A stretch of DNA of 64,000 nucleotides from Prochlorococcus sp. AG-402-K21. Its GTDB lineage: Bacteria; Cyanobacteriota; Cyanobacteriia; PCC-6307; Cyanobiaceae. The DNA lies in the NCBI GenBank assembly GCA_003216775.1, contig QCII01000009.1, positions 1 to 64,000 of the forward strand. The letters are read 5' to 3'. The notes beneath the pieces were generated by a model. It saw only the letters and a list, made by a program, of their open reading frames with translations. It had not been told where the DNA came from and made no database searches. Position numbers and translations under genes: made by a program. The number at the start of each line of letters is the position of its first letter. The first letter of the stretch is position 1. Below are positions 48,083 through 56,188 of this stretch, one piece after another.

Positions 48083-48122
48083 GTCTCTCAAGTGAGACGT
48101 GTAAATAAAACGGAAGTTTCCG
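48083..48122 (-). promoter_or_regulatory. two hairpins in the psbA 5' leader
   Basis: Just upstream of the psbA ATG lie two perfect inverted repeats: GTCTC/GAGAC (48083-48087 with 48094-48098, 6-base loop) and CGGAA/TTCCG (48111-48115 with 48118-48122, 2-base centre). A -10-like TAAAAT lies about 20 bases further upstream. They could govern psbA mRNA stability or translation. Inference from sequence only. Confidence 0.4.
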
Positions 48123-48251
48123 CCTTAAAATTTTAGACTAAAATTGCAAAAAATGTGTAAATTATTTTTCTGTAAGTAAACTTATTTTTTGGAATATAAA
48201 GAGAATAGAACCTCCATGTCTTAATATTTTCTTTGTTATTGAGGGTTTAAC

Positions 48252-48380
48252 TTGGTAATAATCGAATGGCTTCTTAACGGAAAAAGATCGAAAGAGGTAG
48301 TTTCCTTAAGAGAGGCTAGGCATAGAAGACTGCAATTAGAGGCTTTTGGAGCTTTTATTTATTGGAGCGAAAGAATTTAA
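48252..48380 (+). CDS. small basic protein, 42 residues
   Basis: A short gene in the psbA-aspA gap. It opens with TTG at 48252, preceded at six bases by GAGGG (48241-48245), one of the better ribosome sites in the window, and ends at TAA 48378-48380. The product (VIIEWLLNGKRSKEVV, then LREARHRRLQLEAFGAFIYW and SERI) is basic, with no membrane helix and a coding-like composition. It looks like a conserved picocyanobacterial small protein, but I cannot name it. It is divergent from psbA. Confidence 0.6.
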   Translation: MVIIEWLLNGKRSKEVVSLREARHRRLQLEAFGAFIYWSERI

Positions 48381-48499
48381 GTTTATAAGGTTTTAAGAGT
48401 TAGCAAAAAAAAATAAAAGTATTAAATATTAAAAAAACTTATCTATTAAATAAAAAATCCTTATTTAAGGACACTAATTTATTGTTCTGTTTTCTTAAT

Positions 48500-49405
48500 T
48501 TAAAGACTTTCAAACTCATCAATCCATTGATTGTTAGAACAAATAACCTCTTTCTTTGTGTAGCTCATCGCAATTTTTTTTTCTGTATAAGCAACTTCGC
48601 CAATAAAAACCGGCCAAACAAACTGATCTCCTTCATATCTATGAATAATCCCTTGGCTATCAAAAAATAATGGATCTCCTTTCTGAATCAATTTCCAATC
48701 TTGGTTTATTCTTTCAGGATGAATTAAGCCATCAACATTTCCTTTTTCATCTCTTGGATAATCTATACTCCCTTGATGAACATGAACAACCAATTCCTTT
48801 GGGAGTTCTATAAGATTATTTTTCAATTTATCTATCTCTTCCCTTAAAGCTCTAATTATTATTAAAAATCTATTTATAATGTTTTGATCATAAAAATTTT
48901 GTGCGACAGCTCCTATTTCAATAACTAAACCACATGGCCAAGCTTCTACGAGAAAGCCTGTTTGAGCTTTATCTTTTTCGTGCAAATAAATAGGCAATCC
49001 AAATTTGTTCTGCAGTAATGCAGCTAAACAAAAATCTTTGAGTCTCCTCCCATACAAAACAATGCTAGTTCCCATATTTGCAGTAGTAGTATGCAAATCG
49101 ATTGAAATTTGACAGGGTTTAGATCCGTCAATTCCAAATTCATCTAATAAAAAATTGGCTCTATTAGTTTCATAAAAGCTATTCTTATGTTGATCAAAAT
49201 TCTCACCTTCTTTAAAAGATCTATTTAAATCTACATCTATATATCTGCACCCTTTTTTATAGGCAAGAGGATTACCTATGATGTACTCATACTCAATACA
49301 ATGATTTAAACTATTCTCCTCTCTATTAAATTGCTTAACCGCCCAAACAGGATTAATTTCATTCCCATGAGTGCCTGAAACGATAAGTATTCTTTGAACA
49401 GCCAT
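48500..49405 (-). CDS. AspA/AstE-family zinc hydrolase (aspartoacylase-like)
   Basis: 301 residues of the M14-like aspartoacylase/succinylglutamate desuccinylase family. Zinc ligands are seen in GTHGNE (His13, Glu16) and DLHTTT (~106-111); VDLNRSF and VIEIGAV (catalytic Glu) are also present. Cyanobacterial members are often annotated aspartoacylase, but the substrate has not been shown as far as I know. It is divergent from the glutathionyl reductase gene, with 23 bases between starts. Confidence 0.8.
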   Translation of the reverse strand: MAVQRILIVSGTHGNEINPVWAVKQFNREENSLNHCIEYEYIIGNPLAYKKGCRYIDVDLNRSFKEGENFDQHKNSFYETNRANFLLDEFGIDGSKPCQISIDLHTTTANMGTSIVLYGRRLKDFCLAALLQNKFGLPIYLHEKDKAQTGFLVEAWPCGLVIEIGAVAQNFYDQNIINRFLIIIRALREEIDKLKNNLIELPKELVVHVHQGSIDYPRDEKGNVDGLIHPERINQDWKLIQKGDPLFFDSQGIIHRYEGDQFVWPVFIGEVAYTEKKIAMSYTKKEVICSNNQWIDEFESL

Positions 49406-49428
49406 TTTTTCTTTAAAAATAAAATTTT

Positions 49429-50373
49429 ATGCAAAATAAATACCTTATAAAGGCCTCCAGAAAATTCTGGTTTTGGTTCTGGACACAATTAATGAATGGC
49501 TTCGCACCATCAGATTTACATGGTAATTATAAAAGGCCTAAAGGTATAACAATTAATAGTGAATACAATATTAATAATGAGAATGGACAAATTTATTTAT
49601 TGGTAGGGAATTCTTGTCCATGGTGTCAAAGAACTTTACTCGTCCACGAAATAAAACATTTATCTAACAAAGTTAAAATTATTTTTTTAAAAGCAGATGT
49701 TGAGCATGGCGAATGGATTTTCAATACAAAGATTAAGGGATGTATGAGACTTTCAGACCTCTACAAAAAAGCTAAAAAAAAGGTTATTTTTAGAGTGACA
49801 TTACCTCTTTTAATTAGTTCTGTAAAAGATGAACTAAACATTTTGTCCAATGAAAGTTCACAGATTATAAGACTACTCAATTCAATAAAAATTGAATCAA
49901 AATATCAGATATTAACTATTAAAGACTGTAATCAAAAATTTTTAGATTTAATTAATAACAGCATTAATGATGGCGTATATAAATGTGGTTTCGCCAGAAA
50001 CCAGTCAGCTTATGAAAAAGCAAGTCAAAATCTTTTCGCAGCTATAAATGAAGTTGAAAATTTACTACAGAAAAACAAAGGGGACTGGATATTTGGAGAA
50101 GAGTTAACCTACGCAGATATTTACCTTTTTCCAACGCTTATAAGATGGGAATTGATATATAGCAAACTTTTCAAATGTACTAAACAAGAACTATCAAGTT
50201 TCGAAAAGATTATTGAATGGAGATTAAAATTCTTTAAATTACCTAATGTAAATAGGACATGCTTCGACAATGAATGGAAAAAAGATTACTACAAGGCTTT
50301 ATTCCCGTTAAACCCAAATCAACTAATCCCAGTTGTACCATCACTAGAGGAGATAATAAAATTAGAGTCCTAA
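49429..50373 (+). CDS. glutathione S-transferase family, ECM4/glutathionyl-hydroquinone-reductase-like
   Basis: 314 residues. An N-terminal thioredoxin-like domain with LLVGNSCPWCQRTLLVHEI (~57-75, Cys63 and Cys66) is followed by a helical C-terminal GST domain with LFAAINEVENLLQKNKGDWIFG-type sequence (~203-225) and TYADIYLFPTLIRW. The CPW-C-QR active site resembles Xi-class enzymes (YqjG/ECM4), which have a single Cys; here a CxxC-type pair is seen. Function likely reduction of glutathionylated quinones or similar; unproven. Confidence 0.7.
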   Translation: MQNKYLIKASRKFWFWFWTQLMNGFAPSDLHGNYKRPKGITINSEYNINNENGQIYLLVGNSCPWCQRTLLVHEIKHLSNKVKIIFLKADVEHGEWIFNTKIKGCMRLSDLYKKAKKKVIFRVTLPLLISSVKDELNILSNESSQIIRLLNSIKIESKYQILTIKDCNQKFLDLINNSINDGVYKCGFARNQSAYEKASQNLFAAINEVENLLQKNKGDWIFGEELTYADIYLFPTLIRWELIYSKLFKCTKQELSSFEKIIEWRLKFFKLPNVNRTCFDNEWKKDYYKALFPLNPNQLIPVVPSLEEIIKLES

Positions 50374-50500
50374 AAATACATAATTCAATTTTTTAAAAAA
50401 AAAAGATGTTGTAATGAACACTTATTTAGTTCATAGATAATGCAATTTCATTAGAAATTAACTATGTTATGTATGTCTACTAAAGTACGAAAAGCTTAAA

Positions 50501-50719
50501 ATGAAATCCATTGACGAACACATCCAAAAAGATCAATCGGAAATCGAATCTGCAAAAGCAGAGGGCAATCTTCCAAAGGTCAGACATTTAACTGAAGAGC
50601 TAAAAGAACTCGAAGAATATAAAGATCATCATCCAGATGATAAACATGACCCTAATGCTTTGGAACTTTTCTGCGATGCCAATCCTGATGAACCAGAATG
50701 TCTTGTTTATGATGATTAA
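50501..50719 (+). CDS. CP12-domain protein lacking the N-terminal Cys pair
   Basis: 72 residues. The C-terminal ALELFCDANPDEPECLVYDD matches the CP12 module that inserts into GAPDH, with Cys58 and Cys67 forming the redox pair. The N-terminal half is a Glu/Lys-rich helix and has no cysteine, so the second disulfide and PRK-clamping hairpin of canonical CP12 are absent. CP12 controls the Calvin cycle by binding GAPDH and PRK in the dark; this variant could bind GAPDH alone. A bidirectional terminator follows. Confidence 0.75.
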   Translation: MKSIDEHIQKDQSEIESAKAEGNLPKVRHLTEELKELEEYKDHHPDDKHDPNALELFCDANPDEPECLVYDD

Positions 50720-50745
50720 GTTTTCTTTTGATAAATAATGCACAA

Positions 50746-50772
50746 TAAAAAAGGGCTTTAAAAGCCCTTTTT
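50746..50772. terminator. bidirectional terminator between the CP12-like gene and the 50794 gene
   Basis: AAAAAGGGCTTT pairs with AAAGCCCTTTTTT across a short centre; the A run on one side and T run on the other make it effective for both converging genes. Confidence 0.85.
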
Positions 50773-50793
50773 TATTTGTCAAATTCTATTCTA

Positions 50794-50976
50794 TTAGTAA
50801 TCTCTATTAAAGTCAGATGGACTTCCTGTAAGCGAACATACAACCGACTCCTCATTTTTCATTTCCTTGACTTCTACAATTGGTCTTCCCATTTTCTTCA
50901 AAACCTCAATATCTTGAATGGTTTGACATCTAGCTATTATTTTTCCTTGTTGATCAAAGCAAGTATAGAAATTCAT
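50794..50976 (-). CDS. small conserved hypothetical protein
   Basis: 60 residues (MNFYTCFDQQGKIIARCQTI...), compact alpha/beta-like, with KKMGRPIVEVKEM in the middle and three cysteines (positions 6, 17 and 47). No known family. It is preceded by its own spacer and ends at a bidirectional terminator, which supports it being a real monocistronic gene. Confidence 0.6.
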   Translation of the reverse strand: MNFYTCFDQQGKIIARCQTIQDIEVLKKMGRPIVEVKEMKNEESVVCSLTGSPSDFNRDY

Positions 50977-51062
50977 ATTGTGTTTAAAGAAGTATCTTAT
51001 TTATGACTAATTTTCATTATTAAATCAAGTGTATTTTTTTACAAAAAAATTTTTAATTTAAG

Positions 51063-52046
51063 TTAGATCCTTTTCCATACTTCAGAAAGCAGTGAAGATA
51101 AACCTTTTTTTAAAGATGAAGAAATTACTAATACTTTCTTTTTAGATAAATCTTCTAACTTTTTTGTAATTATTTTCAAATACTCATCATCTACCAGCTC
51201 TATTTTATTCAATACTATTATCCTCTCTTTATCTACAAGACCTTTCCCATATTTTTTTAATTCCTGCTCAATTATGTCAAAATCATGTAAAGGATTTTCT
51301 GCAATTGCATCAATTAAGTGAACAAGTATCTTGGTTCTTTGGATGTGCCTTAAAAAATCATGCCCTAAACCTACTCCATCAGCTGCCCCTGATATTAATC
51401 CAGGAATATCCGCAAAAAGGCAACCATTCCCATCAATTTTTCTTACTACGCCTAAGTTAGGTATTAGAGTTGTGAAAGGATAATTTGCGATTTTTGGACG
51501 GGCAGATGACACAACGGAAATCAAAGTACTTTTCCCAGCATTTGGAAGGCCTATAATCCCAACCTCTGCAAGAAGTTTTAGTTCTAATTGAACCTCCCAT
51601 ATCTCACCATCTTTTCCTTCAGTGAATGATTCTGGGGCTCTATTTTGATTAGTTAAATAGTAAGCATTACCATGTCCACCTCTTCCTCCAATGGCAATAG
51701 TTAAACTCTGTTTATCTTTAGTTAAGTCTCCTAAAATAATACCGGTTTTTATATCCCTTATTTCTGTACCGCAGGGAACTTTAAGGATTGTATCCTCACC
51801 TGAAGCCCCTGATCTCTTATTAGGACCTCCTTTGCATCCATCTTCAGCAATTATTTCACGTTTGAATTTGAAATCTAATAATGTTTGAAGATTATTATCA
51901 GCCATCAAAATAACTGAACCCCCTCTGCCACCATTTCCGCCCGAAGGGCCTCCAGCAGGAACGAATTTTTCTCTTCTAAATGCAGCTATTCCATTTCCAC
52001 CTTTTCCAGCTTTAAGAATAATGTTTGCCTGATCAATAAATTGCAC
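51063..52046 (-). CDS. obgE: GTPase Obg
   Basis: 327 residues. The Gly-rich N-terminal OBG domain (~1-158, e.g. [21 protein letters not shown]) is followed by a G domain with [10 protein letters not shown] (G1, ~167-176), [12 protein letters not shown] (G2), DIPGLI (G3) and NKIE (G4). The optional C-terminal OCT domain is lacking. Obg acts in ribosome assembly and stress signalling. mutS2 lies upstream on the same strand, 41 bases away. Confidence 0.95.
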   Translation of the reverse strand: MQFIDQANIILKAGKGGNGIAAFRREKFVPAGGPSGGNGGRGGSVILMADNNLQTLLDFKFKREIIAEDGCKGGPNKRSGASGEDTILKVPCGTEIRDIKTGIILGDLTKDKQSLTIAIGGRGGHGNAYYLTNQNRAPESFTEGKDGEIWEVQLELKLLAEVGIIGLPNAGKSTLISVVSSARPKIANYPFTTLIPNLGVVRKIDGNGCLFADIPGLISGAADGVGLGHDFLRHIQRTKILVHLIDAIAENPLHDFDIIEQELKKYGKGLVDKERIIVLNKIELVDDEYLKIITKKLEDLSKKKVLVISSSLKKGLSSLLSEVWKRI

Positions 52047-52087
52047 TTAATTACGCTTATTAAATTGTTTTCTAGATATTTTAAATT

Positions 52088-54499
52088 TTATTTTATCCAC
52101 GCAATACTGCAACCAGGTCCCCCCTCGTTGTTATCTGCATCTTCAATCTTATCAACATAATTTAACCCTGATAACCAATTTCTTAGTCCTTTTTTCAATT
52201 TCCCTGTTCCAATTCCATGAACAATCCATAGCGGTCCATGAAATTTTCTAATTTTCTCTTCAATAATTATTTCGGCTTCATGAACTCTTAACCCTCTTAC
52301 ATCAATTGTATTTTTACTAGTTCTTATTTTAGAAAAAGAAAAATTTTCTTTTGTAGACTTGATCTCAATTTTTGACCTTTTGAAATTAGGCTTTTCTCCA
52401 TTAATACCTTCAAAGTCATTTACAGATAATGTGCTTCTGAATGAACCACATTTAACTTCGTAAAAACCACCTTTTTTATCTAAATCTACAATTTGTCCCA
52501 TACTATTTAGACTTTTGATTTTTACAAAATCACCTACCTGAGGATTCCATGATATTGACTTCTCAAATTTTTTTTGGGTTAAATGTTCCTTCTCAATTTC
52601 CTTTAATCTTTTTCCAATAATTCTCGTATCCTCTCCATTAACATTTTTATCTCTTAATTTTTTAATCAAATCTATTACCTCTTTTTTAGCGGATACAATA
52701 TATTTTGATAATTTAGACCTTTCAATTTCCTGGATTTTTTCAGCATTTATTTTTTGATATTCATAATTTCTCTTCAGTTCATCATGTAATATTTCAGTCC
52801 TTGCAATAAGTTCTGCAGCAGCTTCTGCAGAATTTTGTTGTTTAATCCTCTCTTCCTCAAGTCCTTTAATAATACTGTTGATATTATCAATTTCTTTTGG
52901 CTTTAGATAATTTGCAGCTTCGTTGAGTATGCTTTCATCGAGACCAATTCTCTTTGAAATTGACAAAGCATTACTTCTCCCAGGAATGCCCCAGTTGAGT
53001 ATATATTTAGGCTTCAAAGAATCCTCATCAAAGGCAACTGATACGTTTTCAAATCTGGAGTCATTATATTTTAAAGCCTTAATATCTCCATAATGTGTAG
53101 TTGCTAAAGTGATATCAGATTTATTTGCAAATTCTTTTAATAAAGCCATCGCAAGAGCACTTCCTTCAAGAGGATCAGTACCAGATCCAATCTCATCTAA
53201 CAAAACAACTGATAATCCTTTCTTATTATCAAGTGAATCTAATATCTCTTTTATGCGGAAAATATGCCCACTGAAAGTAGATAAATTTTCTTCTAATGAT
53301 TGATTATCTCCTATATCCACATATATATTTGGACAAAAAGGGATAATAGGATTATTAGTTGAGGGTATCAATAATCCTGCTCTAGCCATAAGTAAAGACA
53401 AACCTAAACCTTTTAAAGCTGCCGTTTTACCTCCAGTATTTGGACCCGTAATAGCTACAACCTTAATATTTCTATTTATATGAAAATCGATAGCCACTGG
53501 GGGAGGCGCTCCTTTTTTCTTATGTTCCCAAATCAATAACGGATGAGAAAAACCAATTAAAGAAATAATAGGATTTTTCTCAAACGTAGGAGTTTTGCCT
53601 CCAATCCATTTCGAATATCTTGAACGCGTTAGAGCATTTTCTAATCTCAATAAAATGGATGCCATTTCAATAAGATTTTCTGAATTATCACTAATAACTT
53701 GGGACCATATCTTAAGTAATTTAAATTCTTCTGCTGTAATCCTAGCCTCTAAAGAAGCAATCTTATTACCTTTAGTTACTACACTATCAGGCTCAAAATA
53801 TACTGTATTTCCTGAAGATGAAGAGTCATGAATTATGCCTTTAAATTTATCTACATAATTAACTTTAACTGCTAAAACAGGTCTACCATATCGATCTCCA
53901 ATAGTAGTATCTTGCAAATAAGCTAAATTCTTTTGAATAAATTTCTCAACTAATATTTTTCTTTCAAGTTTCTTGGATAATAATTCTTTTCTAAGAATAG
54001 ATAGTTCATTACTAGCATTGTCTGAAATCCTTCCATTAGATTCAATGCCTTTTTTAAAAATCGTTTCGATATTCTGATGGTCAATTAAATTTTTTGTAAA
54101 TGATGAAATATAAGGCCTTTTTTCAAAATCTAATAAGATTTTTTTTAAATTTCGCGCCGCAGCAATTGTTTTCGCTATTTCTAACAATTCAGAAGATGAA
54201 ATTGCACCTCCCTTGGAACAAATTTCAATATTTCTACTAATATCAAAAACACCAGAAAAGCTAATTGATTTGTCTAAATTATTTTCTAGCTCTTTTATCT
54301 CAACAGTTTCATTCAAAAGTCTTTTAGATGCTTCGTATTCTGAAGGGATACCAAAACTTAAAATTGCTCGTTTACCCATTTCCGTTGAGGCGAATGAAGA
54401 TAAATGCTTTTTTAATGAATCCCAATCTAAAAGGCTTATAGATTCTTCTTCTAAGGTGTTATCTGAATATGATTTTTTAGAATAACTTTTCTCTTGCAT
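52088..54499 (-). CDS. mutS2: MutS2 protein
   Basis: 803 residues. MutS-like core without the mismatch-reading domain, with Walker A TGPNTGGKTAAL (~334-345) and Walker B LLDEIGSGTDP (~413-423), then a long coiled coil (~525-640) and a C-terminal Smr domain (DVRGLRVHEAEIIIEEKI and HGIGTGKLKKGL). MutS2 suppresses recombination and rescues collided ribosomes in other bacteria. No change to the active-site residues is seen. Confidence 0.95.
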   Translation of the reverse strand: MQEKSYSKKSYSDNTLEEESISLLDWDSLKKHLSSFASTEMGKRAILSFGIPSEYEASKRLLNETVEIKELENNLDKSISFSGVFDISRNIEICSKGGAISSSELLEIAKTIAAARNLKKILLDFEKRPYISSFTKNLIDHQNIETIFKKGIESNGRISDNASNELSILRKELLSKKLERKILVEKFIQKNLAYLQDTTIGDRYGRPVLAVKVNYVDKFKGIIHDSSSSGNTVYFEPDSVVTKGNKIASLEARITAEEFKLLKIWSQVISDNSENLIEMASILLRLENALTRSRYSKWIGGKTPTFEKNPIISLIGFSHPLLIWEHKKKGAPPPVAIDFHINRNIKVVAITGPNTGGKTAALKGLGLSLLMARAGLLIPSTNNPIIPFCPNIYVDIGDNQSLEENLSTFSGHIFRIKEILDSLDNKKGLSVVLLDEIGSGTDPLEGSALAMALLKEFANKSDITLATTHYGDIKALKYNDSRFENVSVAFDEDSLKPKYILNWGIPGRSNALSISKRIGLDESILNEAANYLKPKEIDNINSIIKGLEEERIKQQNSAEAAAELIARTEILHDELKRNYEYQKINAEKIQEIERSKLSKYIVSAKKEVIDLIKKLRDKNVNGEDTRIIGKRLKEIEKEHLTQKKFEKSISWNPQVGDFVKIKSLNSMGQIVDLDKKGGFYEVKCGSFRSTLSVNDFEGINGEKPNFKRSKIEIKSTKENFSFSKIRTSKNTIDVRGLRVHEAEIIIEEKIRKFHGPLWIVHGIGTGKLKKGLRNWLSGLNYVDKIEDADNNEGGPGCSIAWIK

Positions 54500-54514
54500 A
54501 CAAAAAACAAAGAA

Positions 54515-54901
54515 TCAAACATTCGATTGAATCCCTTCAGGAGGAACATAAAGCATCTCGAGCCAGTTTCCTTCAGTATCCTTCATATAAAAAGATGCTG
54601 TTCCATCTCTATGTTCATGTAAAGGACCAACTTTTACACCAGAATTTTTTAAATCATTTTGAATTTTTTCCACTTCTTTTTTATTTTCAAAATGAAAAGC
54701 AAAGTGAGGTCCCGCAGCTTTGTAGCTAGGGCCTAACAACGCAAGTCCATCTTTCCCTTTACCAGCTTCTAAATAAGACCAATCTTTATCTTCCCAAACT
54801 AAATTCATACCCAGCTTAATATAAAAAGATTTCGCCCTTTCGAGATTCTCTACTCTAAGTGCAATGTGACCAATCCTATTTACTCCTTGTGAAAACTTCA
54901 A
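54515..54901 (-). CDS. VOC-family (glyoxalase/dioxygenase-like) protein
   Basis: 128 residues, one vicinal-oxygen-chelate unit: VNRIGHIALRVENLERAKSF at the N-terminus with the metal His, and a C-terminal DTEGNWLEMLYVPPEG with the metal Glu. It could be a lyase, dioxygenase or resistance-type protein; there is no substrate clue. It lies between hemB and mutS2, all on the minus strand. Confidence 0.8.
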   Translation of the reverse strand: MKFSQGVNRIGHIALRVENLERAKSFYIKLGMNLVWEDKDWSYLEAGKGKDGLALLGPSYKAAGPHFAFHFENKKEVEKIQNDLKNSGVKVGPLHEHRDGTASFYMKDTEGNWLEMLYVPPEGIQSNV

Positions 54902-54963
54902 AACAAAGTAGTTGATTTATTACTTATCTAAGAATAAACCAAATTTTTGTTAATAATGAGTTT

Positions 54964-55965
54964 TTAAGTATCCTGCAACCATTGAGATGCATCACAAGCA
55001 TGATAAGTGAGTATTAATTTTGCTCCTGCTCTTTTAAAACTAAGCAATGTTTCTAAAACAATATCTTTTTCGTTAATCCAGTTCTTCATAGCAGCAGACT
55101 TTACCATGGAATACTCTCCACTAACGTTGTATGCAGCTATGGGTTTATTTGAAAAAGTGCTTAATCTATAAACAATATCCAAGTATGAAATTCCTGGTTT
55201 TACCATCAAAATATCAGATCCTTCATACTGATCCAATGCATATTCAACTAAAGCCTCTTTTGAATTGGCAGGGTCCATTTGATATGTAGACTTATTTTCT
55301 GGAATTATTTTCTTACTATTTTCTCTAGGAGCCGAATCTAAAGCAGCTCTAAATGGTCCATAATAAGCAGATGAATATTTTGCTGTGTAACTAATAATAC
55401 CTACATCACTAAATCCTTGACTATCAAGAGCAGTTCTGATCGCCCCAACTCTTCCATCCATCATGTCACTAGGGCCAATAAAATCTGCTCCAGCTCTTGC
55501 TTGTGTTAAAGCTTGTTTTTTTAAAATTTCGATTGTTTCGTCGTTCAATATTTTTCCAGTTTCATCAACTAATCCATCATGACCATCACAAGAGTATGGG
55601 TCCAAGGCAACATCTGTCATTATTGCCATTTCTGGAATCTCTTTTTTTAATATTCGAATAGCTAAAGGTATTAAACCGTCTTCATTAAAACATTCTGCTC
55701 CATCTTCAGTCTTTAAGCTATCGTTAATTTTTGGGAAAAGAACCACACACCTTATTCCCAATTCCCATGCCCTAGTAACCTCCTTTATTAAGCCATTAAT
55801 ATCCCATCTATAAGTTCCGGGCATTGCTGAAATTTCCTCTTTAAAATCTTTTTCATGAATAAATAATGGATATATAAAATCCGATGCCTTTAGATGGTTT
55901 TCTCTAACCATTTCTCTAATTGCCTCAGTTCTTCTTAATCTTCTAGGACGAATAATCGAATTCAT
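54964..55965 (-). CDS. hemB: delta-aminolevulinic acid dehydratase (porphobilinogen synthase)
   Basis: 333 residues. It joins two ALA molecules to porphobilinogen for chlorophyll, haem and B12. Schiff-base lysines lie in SYTAKYSSAYYGPFR and ILMVKPGISYLD. The metal-binding region has few cysteines (DPYSCDGHDG), as in the Mg-dependent type of phototrophs. It is divergent from the sulP operon across a 223-base gap in which I see no further gene. Confidence 0.96.
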   Translation of the reverse strand: MNSIIRPRRLRRTEAIREMVRENHLKASDFIYPLFIHEKDFKEEISAMPGTYRWDINGLIKEVTRAWELGIRCVVLFPKINDSLKTEDGAECFNEDGLIPLAIRILKKEIPEMAIMTDVALDPYSCDGHDGLVDETGKILNDETIEILKKQALTQARAGADFIGPSDMMDGRVGAIRTALDSQGFSDVGIISYTAKYSSAYYGPFRAALDSAPRENSKKIIPENKSTYQMDPANSKEALVEYALDQYEGSDILMVKPGISYLDIVYRLSTFSNKPIAAYNVSGEYSMVKSAAMKNWINEKDIVLETLLSFKRAGAKLILTYHACDASQWLQDT

Positions 55966-56188
55966 TTGAATATTATTTAAATTGAAAAATATTTATCTAA
56001 TACATTAATCGCTTGCCTCGCACATAAATCAATCATAGATTACTTTTGTTCAGGAAAATTAACTAAAATTTATTTATTAAGAAAAAAAAAGTTACAAAAA
56101 TATTTTGCACAAACTTCATTTTTTACAAATTTACGTCATTAAGAGATAGTATTTTCTAGTTAAGTATTTAATTTTAAGGAGAACATCT

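Noticed and set aside
48482-48670. 62-codon plus-strand frame at the end of the AspA-like gene
   Set aside because: Mostly antisense to a conserved coding sequence; Phe/Leu/Asn-rich shadow with no motif.
50475-50488. GTC-N8-TAC upstream of the CP12-like gene as an NtcA box
   Set aside because: One mismatch, and a -10 at 22-24 bases would fall inside the coding region; likely chance.
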